A DNA stretch of 37,376 nt from a virus: positions 1 through 37,376 of the IMG/VR virus record IMGVR_UViG_3300020473_000065; one strand, given 5' to 3'. A program made the translations under genes and the position numbers. The first letter of the stretch is position 1. Every line of letters starts with the position of its first letter. The notes beneath the pieces are model-generated. The model made no database searches. It was not told the origin of the DNA and saw only the letters and a list, made by a program, of their open reading frames with translations. Shown here piece by piece: positions 17,951 through 24,466 of this stretch.

Positions 17951-19042
17951 TTAGTCCGGCAATAAGATCTTTGCGCCTCTACCCTTCTTGATTCTGGAAA
18001 CTTTATTAGATTGGTACCATTCGGTCATTAGATAGGATGCTACGACCCGTGCTCGGTCAAGGTTGGGGATGGGGTCAGGTACGAGCAGGGCTGCTATGTC
18101 GTCCTTGCTGTATTCGACCCCAGGGGTAAGCATTTGTTCTGGCTCTTTGCCATGAACTGCTTCGATGTCGGACTTGTCTGGATCTGTTACTGGACGAAAG
18201 TAAAGAATCTCGTCGCTGCCGTAGTGTTTGGGTCTGATTTCAAAAAACGTAGTAGGCATTCCGCTAGATACATTTGAGACTACGCGAAGTCTACGGATGT
18301 TTCCGTGATCAGGATCATCAAGTTGTTCGATCAAAGCGTTACTGGATGCACTACCAGAAATTGCACCAGCACCACGAACGCTTGACCAAACTTCAGTCTC
18401 GGACTTGCCTTGTGTTGGTTTTGCAGTGTGATGAATCAACAAGACTGCGACGTTGCAACGGGAAGCAATCTTTTGAATGTTGTTCATTACTTTAGCCATG
18501 CCAGCATTATCATTTTCTGTAACGTTGTCAGGCAAAGAAGCCGAAAGAGTATCAATGATAACTAAGCTTGCTCCCTCGGGGATAACTTCATCCATAAAGC
18601 GAATAACGCCTTCGCTATCCATTCCATAGATTCCTCGGGGAAGCAGTACCCCAGGGGCGTCACCTACAAGATAGATGTTGTCCCAATAAGAATCTTTGCG
18701 AACGAGGTCGGAACGCATGTTGTCGAGCTTTTTTAGACGCCGTGCAAGCTCCGAGGCTGGAAAGTCGGGAGACAGGTAGACGACCTTAGTGCCGGGGCAC
18801 TCAAGGACTGCTCCGGGCCAAGGAGCGGGCACACGGGCTTCATCGACAGAAGCTACTGCGCTGGCAATGTTGAGTGAAAACCAGCTCTTGCCAGAGTACG
18901 GAGGAGCACTTAACACAGTAATGTGACCACGATGCAGGAGTCCAGCGACGACTGCATCGGGAGGCGGACTGGATGCGAGTTCCATAGCTCGCTCGCCGTT
19001 GTAGATATAGGGCTTGGTTTTGGTGCGAATACTTTCAGACAT
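17951..19042 (-). CDS. RepA-like hexameric helicase / RecA-fold ATPase
   Basis: This 363-aa protein has Walker A 'SAPPYSGKSW' (residues 45-54), Walker B 'SLVIIDTLSA' (Asp164), the following 'NVAVLLIHHTAKP' (His204, His205) and a Ser/Gly-rich 'RGAGAISGSASS' loop. This is the order in RepA-type (AAA_25) replicative helicases and RecA-like ATPases. The N-terminal 20 residues are a short polar lead. With no polymerase or primase in the genome it is the best candidate for the replication motor, working with SSB from the divergent operon and host enzymes. ATG 19042 follows AAAAGG. Confidence 0.75.
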   Translation of the reverse strand: MSESIRTKTKPYIYNGERAMELASSPPPDAVVAGLLHRGHITVLSAPPYSGKSWFSLNIASAVASVDEARVPAPWPGAVLECPGTKVVYLSPDFPASELARRLKKLDNMRSDLVRKDSYWDNIYLVGDAPGVLLPRGIYGMDSEGVIRFMDEVIPEGASLVIIDTLSASLPDNVTENDNAGMAKVMNNIQKIASRCNVAVLLIHHTAKPTQGKSETEVWSSVRGAGAISGSASSNALIEQLDDPDHGNIRRLRVVSNVSSGMPTTFFEIRPKHYGSDEILYFRPVTDPDKSDIEAVHGKEPEQMLTPGVEYSKDDIAALLVPDPIPNLDRARVVASYLMTEWYQSNKVSRIKKGRGAKILLPD

Positions 19043-19124
19043 TGAAGACCTTTTCGGTTGATACAGAGGTGCGGCACGCTAGTCTGGGTCTACGTCGATT
19101 GCAATACAGCAAATCGAAAACATA

Positions 19125-19511
19125 GTGAGAAAAACTTTGCTCAACGTGAATCGTGTAACTCTCCTCGGGAATGTGATCGAAGATCCGACCGTGCGAGAAA
19201 CTAAAAATGGAACCAAGGTTGCAAACTTCCGTGTCGCTACTTCAAAGCGTTGGAAAGACAAAAGCGGAGAAAAGAAAGAAAGCAGGCAGTTTCATCGTTG
19301 TACTGTGTTTGGCGGCGTTGCCGATTGGGTCGGCACGCTCGCCAAGGGAGATGCAGTATACGTTGAAGGCGAACTGACCTACGGATCTTACGAGAAAGAT
19401 GGTCAAAAGGTCTATACGACTGACATCAACATTGGGTTTGATGGCAAGGTAATTGCACTTGATGAATACGAGGATGATGCAGATGGCAGCAGCAACGAAG
19501 CCCCTTTCTGA
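19125..19511 (+). CDS. ssb: Single-stranded DNA-binding protein
   Basis: This 128-aa protein has a clear OB-fold SSB sequence (NRVTLLGNVIEDPTVR..., TSKRWKDKSGEKKES, AKGDAVYVEGELTYGSYE). Its acidic C-terminal tail (DEYEDDADGSSNEAPF) ends in Pro-Phe, the peptide that recruits partner proteins. GTG 19125 is used because it gives the fullest N-terminus, but TTG 19137 is also possible and no strong Shine-Dalgarno is seen. The 82-bp gap to the divergent helicase holds a weak TTGATA-N16-TAGTCT promoter candidate (19058-19085). It overlaps the ERF gene, which fits joint use in annealing. Confidence 0.88.
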   Translation: MRKTLLNVNRVTLLGNVIEDPTVRETKNGTKVANFRVATSKRWKDKSGEKKESRQFHRCTVFGGVADWVGTLAKGDAVYVEGELTYGSYEKDGQKVYTTDINIGFDGKVIALDEYEDDADGSSNEAPF

Positions 19512-20121
19512 AAACATTCATACAGCAATCTTTAACATCAGGCGTGATCTAGCGAATGTAAATAAGAGCAGGAAAGGATATAACTATAAATACGCTGATC
19601 TGAAAGATTGCCATGAAGCACTCGATCCGCTTCTCGAAAGAGAAGGTGTTGTCTGGATTACAGAACCCCAATGTACAGACGACGGTAGGGCTGGCGTTAG
19701 CTACTCTGCCATTCATCTTGAGTCCAACACTTCGCGTGAAGGCTCATTACTGTTGCCAATGGTTGACGGCGACCCCCAGAAGGCGGGAAGCGCTATTACA
19801 TATAGCCGGAGGTATGCTCTCGCATTATTCGGACTCCTTACCGAAGGAGACGATGATGGGAAAGCAGCCACTAAAAAGCGCGTCACCACAAAGCAGAAGA
19901 AAGCCGACCTCCCCAACTACATCACAATGGAAGAGTCGCAAGAATTTCTGACTAAGTGCAGAAAGATTGCGGACGACCGTTTTGATGACAAGGAAAAAGC
20001 TGACGCTGAATACATGCGTATTGGTAAAGCTTTGGTCGCTCACCTTAACATCGAGAGACTTGGCGCTATGGAGCAATCTATGATTGCCAAGGCCAACAAG
20101 TTCCTTGAAGCATCTCCGTAA
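19483..20121 (+). CDS. erf: ERF-family single-strand annealing protein
   Basis: This 212-aa protein starts at ATG 19483 (MAAATKPLSENIH), with GAGG 9 bases before, inside the end of ssb. ERF hallmarks: 'GYNYKYADLKDCHEALDPLL', then 'AGVSYSAIHLESN', then 'AGSAITYSRRYALALFGLL' with a following acidic 'EGDDDG'. The second half is a Lys/Asp-rich helical tail. Expected role: annealing of complementary single strands for recombination, genome circularisation or concatemer formation. Overlap with ssb implies balanced expression. Confidence 0.85.
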   Translation: MAAATKPLSENIHTAIFNIRRDLANVNKSRKGYNYKYADLKDCHEALDPLLEREGVVWITEPQCTDDGRAGVSYSAIHLESNTSREGSLLLPMVDGDPQKAGSAITYSRRYALALFGLLTEGDDDGKAATKKRVTTKQKKADLPNYITMEESQEFLTKCRKIADDRFDDKEKADAEYMRIGKALVAHLNIERLGAMEQSMIAKANKFLEASP

Positions 20122-20383
20122 CGGAAAAGGTGAGATAATTGACTACAGCAATGCACGCATCGCGTGTTTTGAGCTGGCAGTCAATTATTACGGAGCAGCG
20201 GGGGGAGGCCCGTGGATTGGATTCCACGGGATTCCCTCCGCTCTCTCCGCGTTAGCTGCAGCAGGCAATACGATTGCACTGTGCATGAGCCAGAACATCA
20301 TTACTGATGAAAGCGGCACCAACGCCCTGAAGGCGTTGGAGCGCGCTTACAATCAGATTGGACGCCAAGCCGATCCGTTCTAG
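20105..20383 (+). CDS. Small hypothetical protein after ERF
   Basis: A frame of natural composition (ARIACFELAVNYYGAAGGG... ALERAYNQIGRQADPF) follows erf. Start unclear: in-frame TTG codons lie at 20084 and 20105 inside erf, while the only good Shine-Dalgarno (AAGGTGAG, about 20127-20134) sits just before ATA/ATT codons at 20135-20140, beyond the erf stop. A rare ATT start is possible. It has a Gly-rich turn and two helices, with no known domain. Its TAG shares bases with the stop of the convergent gene at 20380. Confidence 0.5.
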   Translation: MKHLRNGKGEIIDYSNARIACFELAVNYYGAAGGGPWIGFHGIPSALSALAAAGNTIALCMSQNIITDESGTNALKALERAYNQIGRQADPF

Positions 20384-20643
20384 CCCTTGCGGTGCCCGAA
20401 CGTCTTGGTGGCTTCTCCGTCTAGCAAGACTTGGAGAATTAAACCAACACGATGCTCTGCTTCATCGAGCGAGATTTTTTCTTCTCGAAAGTATTGACCA
20501 TAAAGCTCAATTGCTTGAGCAAAGCCATTAGCGTAATGCCTACGTTGAGAAGGGCTACCGGCAAAGTTGACCGAGGCATCAAGAGCTTTAAGGTATATTT
20601 CGTTAAATTCATCAGGATCAAGAACATTATCATTCCTCGGCAT
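20380..20643 (-). CDS. Small helical hypothetical protein
   Basis: This 87-aa protein (MPRNDNVLDPDEFNEIYLKA) looks helical (RRHYANGFAQAIELYGQYF), with no membrane segment. It is the last gene of the leftward operon from about 25 kb. Its stop overlaps that of the convergent rightward gene, leaving no room for a terminator between them. It is four bases downstream of the stop of the next small gene. Function unknown. Confidence 0.5.
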   Translation of the reverse strand: MPRNDNVLDPDEFNEIYLKALDASVNFAGSPSQRRHYANGFAQAIELYGQYFREEKISLDEAEHRVGLILQVLLDGEATKTFGHRKG

Positions 20644-20646
20644 TAG

Positions 20647-20835
20647 TTAGAACCTCTCGTCGCAATGACGAAGCTCATCTTCAAACTTGTCTTCTTCTTT
20701 GTCGATAGCCTTTTCGATACGAATGTCGGTGTATCGCTCGACAGCTTCCTCATCGAAATCGTCTGAGGTGTCGTGGATGTAGTCTTCCTCAAACAAGGAA
20801 GGCTCAAGGCTAAGATCGGCACCAATTCTAGGCAT
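20647..20835 (-). CDS. Small acidic hypothetical protein
   Basis: This 62-aa protein is read from ATG 20835 (MPRIGADLSLEPSLFEED), with GGAG 9 bases upstream; ATGs at 20844 and 20859 are alternatives. It is very acidic (DTSDDFDEEAVERYTD; EKAIDKEEDKFEDE) and helical. Such acidic small early proteins are often DNA mimics or host-protein binders, but that is only a possibility here. It overlaps the upstream 57-aa gene by 8 bases. Confidence 0.45.
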   Translation of the reverse strand: MPRIGADLSLEPSLFEEDYIHDTSDDFDEEAVERYTDIRIEKAIDKEEDKFEDELRHCDERF

Positions 20836-21001
20836 TTCGATCATCTCCGATGTAATCAACAGTAACGCTAACGATATCTTCTAGAGAAAGAATTTCCTTC
20901 TCAAGCAAATTGACGACATTCATGTTGTACTGACATTCTTCTTTCCACTCACGAATGATTCCACCGTCGTTCGTCGTCCAAGTAACTAACCAATCGTTCA
21001 T
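20828..21001 (-). CDS. Small hypothetical protein directly after tRNA cluster
   Basis: This 57-aa protein begins at ATG 21001 (MNDWLVTWTTNDGGIIREWK) with a strong AAGGAG 6 bases before, so the longer frame into the tRNA is not used. It is beta-rich at the start, helical later, and acidic. Its leader is only 18 bases from the 3' CCA of the tRNA-Gln gene, so the mRNA is probably released by tRNA 3' processing. No family recognised. Confidence 0.5.
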   Translation of the reverse strand: MNDWLVTWTTNDGGIIREWKEECQYNMNVVNLLEKEILSLEDIVSVTVDYIGDDRNA

Positions 21002-21019
21002 TTCTTTCTCCTTATGGAA

Positions 21020-21095
21020 TGGATGCTGGGGCGGGGATCGAACCCGCAACCTACAGGTTCAAAGCCTGTCGCTCTACCAATTGAGCTACCCAGCA
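21020..21095 (-). tRNA. tRNA-Gln (anticodon TTG)
   Basis: On the minus strand the acceptor TGCTGGG pairs with CCCAGCA. The D arm is GCTC/GAGC. The anticodon stem ACAGG/CCTGT has loop CTTTGAA, giving anticodon TTG (codon CAA). The T arm is GCGGG-TTCGATC-CCCGC and CCA is encoded. Discriminator base is T, which is unusual for Gln. One base separates it from the next tRNA. Confidence 0.9.
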
Positions 21096-21096
21096 G

Positions 21097-21173
21097 TGGC
21101 GCACTCGGCAGGACTCGAACCTGCGACCCGTTGCTTAGAAGGCAACCGCTCTATCCAACTGAGCTACGAGTGC
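21097..21173 (-). tRNA. tRNA-Arg (anticodon TCT)
   Basis: The acceptor is GCACTCG/CGAGTGC, the D stem GCTC/GAGC, the anticodon stem GTTGC/GCAAC with loop CTTCTAA, so anticodon TCT (codon AGA). The T arm is GCAGG-TTCGAGT-CCTGC, and GCCA ends the gene. AGA is the dominant Arg codon of the virion genes here. Confidence 0.93.
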
Positions 21174-21178
21174 GTAAA

Positions 21179-21254
21179 TGGTGAACCCCCTCGGAATCGA
21201 ACCGAGAACCCACGGGTTAAAAGCCCGTTGCTCTACCAATTGAGCTAGGGGTCC
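21179..21254 (-). tRNA. tRNA-Lys (anticodon TTT)
   Basis: The acceptor GGACCCC pairs with GGGGTTC (one G-U). The anticodon stem ACGGG/CCCGT has loop CTTTTAA, giving TTT (codon AAA). The T arm is CTCGG-TTCGATT-CCGAG and the ACCA end is encoded. It is the first tRNA of the three-gene group in transcription order. Confidence 0.93.
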
Positions 21255-21263
21255 AGTGAGAAG

Positions 21264-21350
21264 GAGAGGAACACCCCCTCCCTCTCTGAACCGTAGACAT
21301 AAGGTTGGATAAAACTCCCCAGTACCACCCAGCCTTATTTCTGTCTACGG
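21264..21350 (-). repeat. Hairpins between XRE gene and tRNA-Lys
   Basis: This gap has no gene. On the minus transcript CCGTAGACA (21342-21350) pairs with TGTCTACGG (21291-21299), and TAAGG/CCTTA inside extends it (21333-21337 with 21300-21304). A second short stem GAGAGG/CCTCTC follows. No U-run follows either, so a processing or stability element before the tRNAs is more likely than a terminator. Confidence 0.6.
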
Positions 21351-21358
21351 AACTTTTG

Positions 21359-21616
21359 TCAATGTATGTCGAGCGCGACACCACGTTCAGCAAACTCTTC
21401 AATTAAGTATTGAAGAGTTGTTCGCTGAGGCTTTGTGATGCCACGCTCGACGTTCCTGATCGTGACATGGGATACGCCGATAGCATCCGCAAGCTGCTGT
21501 CTCGTGAGGCCGCATTGCTCTCGGGCATCCTGAATGATTTTACCACGAACAGAGATCGAACCTGTGCCCATACAAAATGGGCACAGTGTTCGTTCTTCAG
21601 TACCGGAAATGGACAT
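21359..21616 (-). CDS. XRE-family regulator with N-terminal CxxC
   Basis: This 85-aa protein has residues 12-18 'CPFCMGT' (one half of a zinc-knuckle pattern) and then a clear XRE helix-turn-helix: 'IIQDAREQCGLTRQQLADAI' followed by 'GVSHVTIRNVERGITKPQRT'. The likely role is a DNA-binding regulator of early or tRNA-region transcription. It lies between two tRNA groups on the same strand, which is unusual packing. The Shine-Dalgarno (AGGTAGGG) is far, about 14 bases upstream, so the start is moderately certain. Confidence 0.7.
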   Translation of the reverse strand: MSISGTEERTLCPFCMGTGSISVRGKIIQDAREQCGLTRQQLADAIGVSHVTIRNVERGITKPQRTTLQYLIEEFAERGVALDIH

Positions 21617-21637
21617 AAAAAAGTTGCCCTACCTGTA

Positions 21638-21714
21638 TGGTTGGCCTACCGGGACTTGAACCCGGAACCGCACGCTTATAAGACGTGTGCTCTAACCAGT
21701 TGAGCTATAGGCCA
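21638..21714 (-). tRNA. tRNA-Ile (anticodon TAT)
   Basis: The acceptor is TGGCCTA/TAGGCCA, the D stem GCTC/GAGC, the anticodon stem CACGT/GCGTG (last pair T-G) with loop CTTATAA, so anticodon TAT (codon AUA). The T arm is CCGGG-TTCAAGT-CCCGG and ACCA is encoded. A direct AUA reader avoids the host's need for lysidine-modified CAT tRNA. Confidence 0.85.
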
Positions 21715-21715
21715 G

Positions 21716-21791
21716 TGGTAGGGATGGTGGGAGTCGAACCCACACTGGAGGGATTTTAAGTCCCCTGCCTCTGCCGTTGGGCTACATCCCC
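21716..21791 (-). tRNA. tRNA with anticodon TAA (Leu), short variable loop
   Basis: The acceptor GGGGATG pairs with CATCCCT. The anticodon stem GGGGA/TCCCT has loop CTTAAAA, so anticodon TAA (codon UUA). The T arm is GTGGG-TTCGACT-CCCAC and ACCA is encoded. The variable loop is only about 5 bases (CCAGT), while bacterial tRNA-Leu normally has a long variable arm. One base separates it from tRNA-Ile. A Lys-rich ORF ends inside its 5' half. Confidence 0.82.
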
Positions 21792-21893
21792 ATTTTTCTT
21801 TTCTTTCTTGGCATCACGCTTGCGCTTCACATTAGCCTTGTGACGCGCTTTTTTTGCCATCTTCTTTGTCTTAGCTTTTCCGCTTCCAGGCAT
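21756..21893 (-). CDS. 45-aa lysine-rich protein ending inside tRNA-Leu
   Basis: ATG 21893 (MPGSGKAKTKKMAKKARHKA) starts a very basic peptide, about 40 percent Lys plus Arg. The last 11 residues (GDVAQRQRQGT) are encoded by the 5' half of the tRNA, so the mRNA and tRNA compete or the tRNA is cut from a shared transcript. It may bind nucleic acid. It follows the previous stop by one base, but the Shine-Dalgarno is weak, so its reality is moderate. Confidence 0.45.
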   Translation of the reverse strand: MPGSGKAKTKKMAKKARHKANVKRKRDAKKEKKNGDVAQRQRQGT

Positions 21894-21894
21894 G

Positions 21895-22293
21895 TTACCA
21901 CCAGCACCTATAGACGATGTTCCATCCCATATTTGCATATGAAATAGCTTCGTCAAAGATTAAAAGATCACGTTGCTTCTCTGCGTCGTCTCCATACGAT
22001 GCACCAAAGAAAAACCCAGTAGTAGCAGGAAGCAAATTCAAAGAAATTGCGGCTGTAACTTGGGCTAGATCTTCCTTGGTAAGTGGAAGATCTACGCAAT
22101 TGAAGTCGTCTACACGATCAACGACTCCCTTTTCTACTGCTAGGTTTTGCATAAGACCTTGGAGATTTGCGTGCTTACGCCATACGCCGAGCTGTTCAAC
22201 AACTACATTGCTGGATGGGTTGCCGAAAAAATCTCCTGTTTCAGTGTTGTTTTCGTTTTCTTTCTGAGCAACCAAGTATTGATCAAGACCCAA
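21895..22293 (-). CDS. Conserved phage protein of the MGLDQYL type
   Basis: This 132-aa protein starts at TTG 22293 with AGGAG 7 bases upstream (MGLDQYLVAQKENEN). It has the recurring features of a small family seen in many phages: MGLDxYL start, 'LGVWRKHANLQGLM', 'FNCVDLPLTKEDLAQV', 'LPATTGFFFG', 'IVYRCWW' end. The biochemical role is unknown. It is preceded by a long hairpin leader (22320-22405). Confidence 0.65.
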   Translation of the reverse strand: MGLDQYLVAQKENENNTETGDFFGNPSSNVVVEQLGVWRKHANLQGLMQNLAVEKGVVDRVDDFNCVDLPLTKEDLAQVTAAISLNLLPATTGFFFGASYGDDAEKQRDLLIFDEAISYANMGWNIVYRCWW

Positions 22294-22319
22294 AGTAGTT
22301 CTCCTAGTGTGAGGGAAGC

Positions 22320-22405
22320 GCGGGGGTGGAATAGATTTAGTGGACGAGTAGACATTACCGATGTAGCCACTAGTGCATCTATTCCGATCGAGGAACTGCC
22401 CCCGC
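22320..22405 (-). repeat. Long three-tier intergenic hairpin
   Basis: The 130-bp gap between two leftward genes holds three stacked helices: GCGGGGG/CCCCCGC (22320-22326 with 22399-22405), GGAATAGAT/ATCTATTCC (22328-22336 with 22377-22385) and TAGTGG/CCACTA (22338-22343 with 22367-22372). The loop sequence CCGATGTAG (22358-22366) can instead pair with CTACATCGG at 22424-22432 around the upstream stop codon, so an alternative fold exists. No T-run follows. Confidence 0.7.
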
Positions 22406-22423
22406 TCAGTACCGTAGAAGGAC

Positions 22424-22615
22424 CTACATCGGCAAATCGGAATCTTCCTCTTCGGCGTGAAGCTTTTCCATAAGCTTATTCAAGCCGCTTTCAAAATCGG
22501 CAACATTCTTATTCATTTCAAAAATGAAAGTTCCAATCAAATCAAGAATGTCACGCGGATTCAGATTGGAAACCAATCGGTCAAGCTTAATCTGTTCGTC
22601 GGAAACCTTGCTCAT
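22424..22615 (-). CDS. Small helical hypothetical protein
   Basis: This 63-aa helical acidic protein (MSKVSDEQIKLDRLVSNLNP) has a hydrophobic stretch 'ILDLIGTFIFEMNK' in the middle and an acidic end (EEEDSDLPM). It overlaps the upstream 158-aa gene by 29 bases, so translation is coupled. It is followed by the long hairpin at 22320-22405. No known family. Confidence 0.5.
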   Translation of the reverse strand: MSKVSDEQIKLDRLVSNLNPRDILDLIGTFIFEMNKNVADFESGLNKLMEKLHAEEEDSDLPM

Positions 22616-23063
22616 CTAAATACTCATTTGCATATCGAATGCGGTTGTACAAAGCATGAATAGATTGAAGTATTTCTTCAGCTTCATTATTTGCAATTGT
22701 ACGTTTTCTTTGAGCTACGACTGTGTAGTTATACAAGTCAGCAAGCTCTTCTAATGAGTCTTTGTAGGGCTCACCTACAAAATCATTAACGTCGGGAGGC
22801 CAAGCATCGCTATTGCCGTGCTCTTGTGCTCCTTTTGTCCACTTCTCCCTAGCTAAGTCTTTTAAAGACTTAGCTTGAGGGAGGAATACTTTTACCAATT
22901 CGCCGTCGTGTTTCCATACAAAGTCAGGGAACTTCTTGGCTAGTTGGTAAACTGTAGATTTTGCAGACGCAGGATTACCTACTTTTTGGACAAGCTCATA
23001 GACTCCGAATTCTTCTGCATTTTGTACGAAGTTTTGAAGTCTATCTGTCCATCGGTCACTCAT
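22587..23063 (-). CDS. Hypothetical protein, early region
   Basis: This 158-aa soluble protein has an N-terminal winged-helix-like stretch (VYELVQKVGNPASAKSTVYQ, LAKKFPDFVWKHDGELVKVF), a middle 'EKWTKGAQEHGNSDAWPPDV', and a helical end 'EELADLYNYTVVAQRK' that recalls the helices of MazG-like or dUTPase-like phage enzymes. The metal-binding residues of those families are not clear, so no function is assigned. It is tightly packed between the 76-aa and 63-aa genes. Confidence 0.55.
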   Translation of the reverse strand: MSDRWTDRLQNFVQNAEEFGVYELVQKVGNPASAKSTVYQLAKKFPDFVWKHDGELVKVFLPQAKSLKDLAREKWTKGAQEHGNSDAWPPDVNDFVGEPYKDSLEELADLYNYTVVAQRKRTIANNEAEEILQSIHALYNRIRYANEYLDEQGFRRTD

Positions 23064-23072
23064 TGAAAGCTC

Positions 23073-23303
23073 CTAGTACCGCTCGTCGATCTTAACCTCA
23101 ATGAACGAGCGATAGGGGTTGAAGTCTTCGGAAGAATTAGAAAGCTTGCTGTCCTTGTCAATGTGCTTCCAAGAAGTATGGACAGTGTAACCCTTATCAG
23201 GGTCAATCATGTCTTCAACTCCGAGGATAGCAGCGGCTTCTCGCGCCTTGGTGACAAGCATTCGCTCGATCTGAGTAGCAGTAAACTTAATAACAGGCAT
23301 CAT
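23073..23303 (-). CDS. Small hypothetical protein
   Basis: This 76-aa protein starts at ATG 23303 after AGGAG (MMPVIKFTATQIERMLVTKA). The first half is helical and the second beta-rich ('TVHTSWKHIDKD', 'FNPYRSFIEVKIDERY'). It is preceded by the 13-bp hairpin at 23325-23381, which forms its leader. Codon use is balanced rather than AT-biased. Unknown role. Confidence 0.5.
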   Translation of the reverse strand: MMPVIKFTATQIERMLVTKAREAAAILGVEDMIDPDKGYTVHTSWKHIDKDSKLSNSSEDFNPYRSFIEVKIDERY

Positions 23304-23324
23304 CTTCTCCTAGTGAAAATAAAA

Positions 23325-23381
23325 GGTAGGGACACGGCTTCTGACAAGAGAGAGAGAACTCGTCTTCACCGTGCCCCTACC
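23325..23381 (-). repeat. Intergenic hairpin downstream of DUF932 gene
   Basis: GGTAGGGACACGG (23325-23337) faces CCGTGCCCCTACC (23369-23381): 13 positions with one A-C on the plus strand, which becomes U-G on the minus transcript. The helix is therefore perfect for leftward RNA. It lies between the DUF932 stop and the next start, with a 31-base loop and no U-tract. Confidence 0.7.
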
Positions 23382-23390
23382 CAAACTGTA

Positions 23391-24458
23391 TTACGACAGA
23401 ACCTTAACTCGCTTGGCGAGCTTCTTGTACGCAAGGCTCTTCTTGGCAGCACCGTCACCCATCCAGCTATTACGGACGGCCTTGGCAGCTCGCTTACCCT
23501 TCTCAACCTGATCACGAACGTGATTGAGGTCGAAGTGGTCGAAGTATTCCGTAAACGCCTGAAGTGCGTCGTATGAGGAATTACCTTCGTTTCCGTAACC
23601 ACTGTGGAAGAGGTCAGTGACCTTTGCGACCTTATTGGTCATAATGACCTTGCTGCGCTGAGGTGCATTTTCGTAAAAGAACTTGACTTCTTCCTTGATC
23701 TTGGTCTTTGGCCCGTCGAGGTTCAAAAAGACCTCAAGAGCAAAGTCCATGAACTCGTCCTGAGTCATGCTGTTCTGAGCGAACTCCTGAAGAATTCGAC
23801 GACGCTCGTCACTTTCTCCACGCATGACATCAATTGCAGTTGCTGCAAGCTCAAGCTTCTCAAGAACAGCACCCTTGTGAGGAATGCGGAACATGAGGTT
23901 TTCTCGCTTGGCAATGTCTTCTGCGAAGCCAACCGTGTTTGCACACTCTGCGCGAACGTCAGTAGGCATCATGTTGATCGAAGACTTGCCGTCGTGACCA
24001 ATAGCAACAAGCAGAAATGCATGGTGCGTATTGTTAGCGCCAGACTTGCGACTGATCTGCCAAGAGTCTGGAGTCTGTGCAAGAATCCAGACTCGTCTCC
24101 CCTCCTCCAGAGAACCAGCAGTGTGATAAAGCAAGTCACCATTAGTGACTAGGTTATCAAGGAAAGTAAAAGCTTCGCGATTCTGAAAGAGTTCATAAGC
24201 ATCAGTACAGCGACCAAGTACAGAATTATCGCTTGTCCGAATAAGGAACTTTTCATTATCGGCTTCCTGATACTCATCAGAAACCTTGTAATAAGCGGGC
24301 GTCTTGGCGACTTCCCAATCAAGTCCAGCAGCAGCAATTGCTTCTGCGGAAGTGACTGCGCCTTCGCCCAAATCAACGCCTACTGCGTTTCCCTGTGCTG
24401 AGTTGCCATACCACCAAGGCTTCTTACCAGTGAACATCATCTTTTCTACAGCGTGCAT
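23391..24458 (-). CDS. DUF932 phage/plasmid-like protein
   Basis: This 355-aa protein starts at ATG 24458 (MHAVEKMMFTGKKPWWYGNS) after AGGAG. The pattern 'TPAYYKVSDEYQEADNEKFL', 'RTSDNSVLGRCTDAYELFQN', 'ALEEGRRVWILAQ'-type (here SLEEGRRVWILAQTPDSW) and 'VRAECANTVGFAE' is that of DUF932/TIGR03299 proteins found on phages and plasmids. Their biochemical role is not established; an early DNA-linked function is usually supposed. It is the largest gene of the leftward early operon and is GC-richer than the small genes upstream. Confidence 0.75.
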   Translation of the reverse strand: MHAVEKMMFTGKKPWWYGNSAQGNAVGVDLGEGAVTSAEAIAAAGLDWEVAKTPAYYKVSDEYQEADNEKFLIRTSDNSVLGRCTDAYELFQNREAFTFLDNLVTNGDLLYHTAGSLEEGRRVWILAQTPDSWQISRKSGANNTHHAFLLVAIGHDGKSSINMMPTDVRAECANTVGFAEDIAKRENLMFRIPHKGAVLEKLELAATAIDVMRGESDERRRILQEFAQNSMTQDEFMDFALEVFLNLDGPKTKIKEEVKFFYENAPQRSKVIMTNKVAKVTDLFHSGYGNEGNSSYDALQAFTEYFDHFDLNHVRDQVEKGKRAAKAVRNSWMGDGAAKKSLAYKKLAKRVKVLS

Positions 24459-24466
24459 GTAATCTC

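Noticed and set aside
21000-21800. CRISPR array in the region of short repeated segments
   Set aside because: The repeated pieces are T arms and D arms of tRNA genes, with no equal-length spacers.
23604-24152. 182-aa rightward frame inside the DUF932 gene
   Set aside because: Antisense shadow of a recognised gene; composition rich in Leu, Cys and Val with no context.
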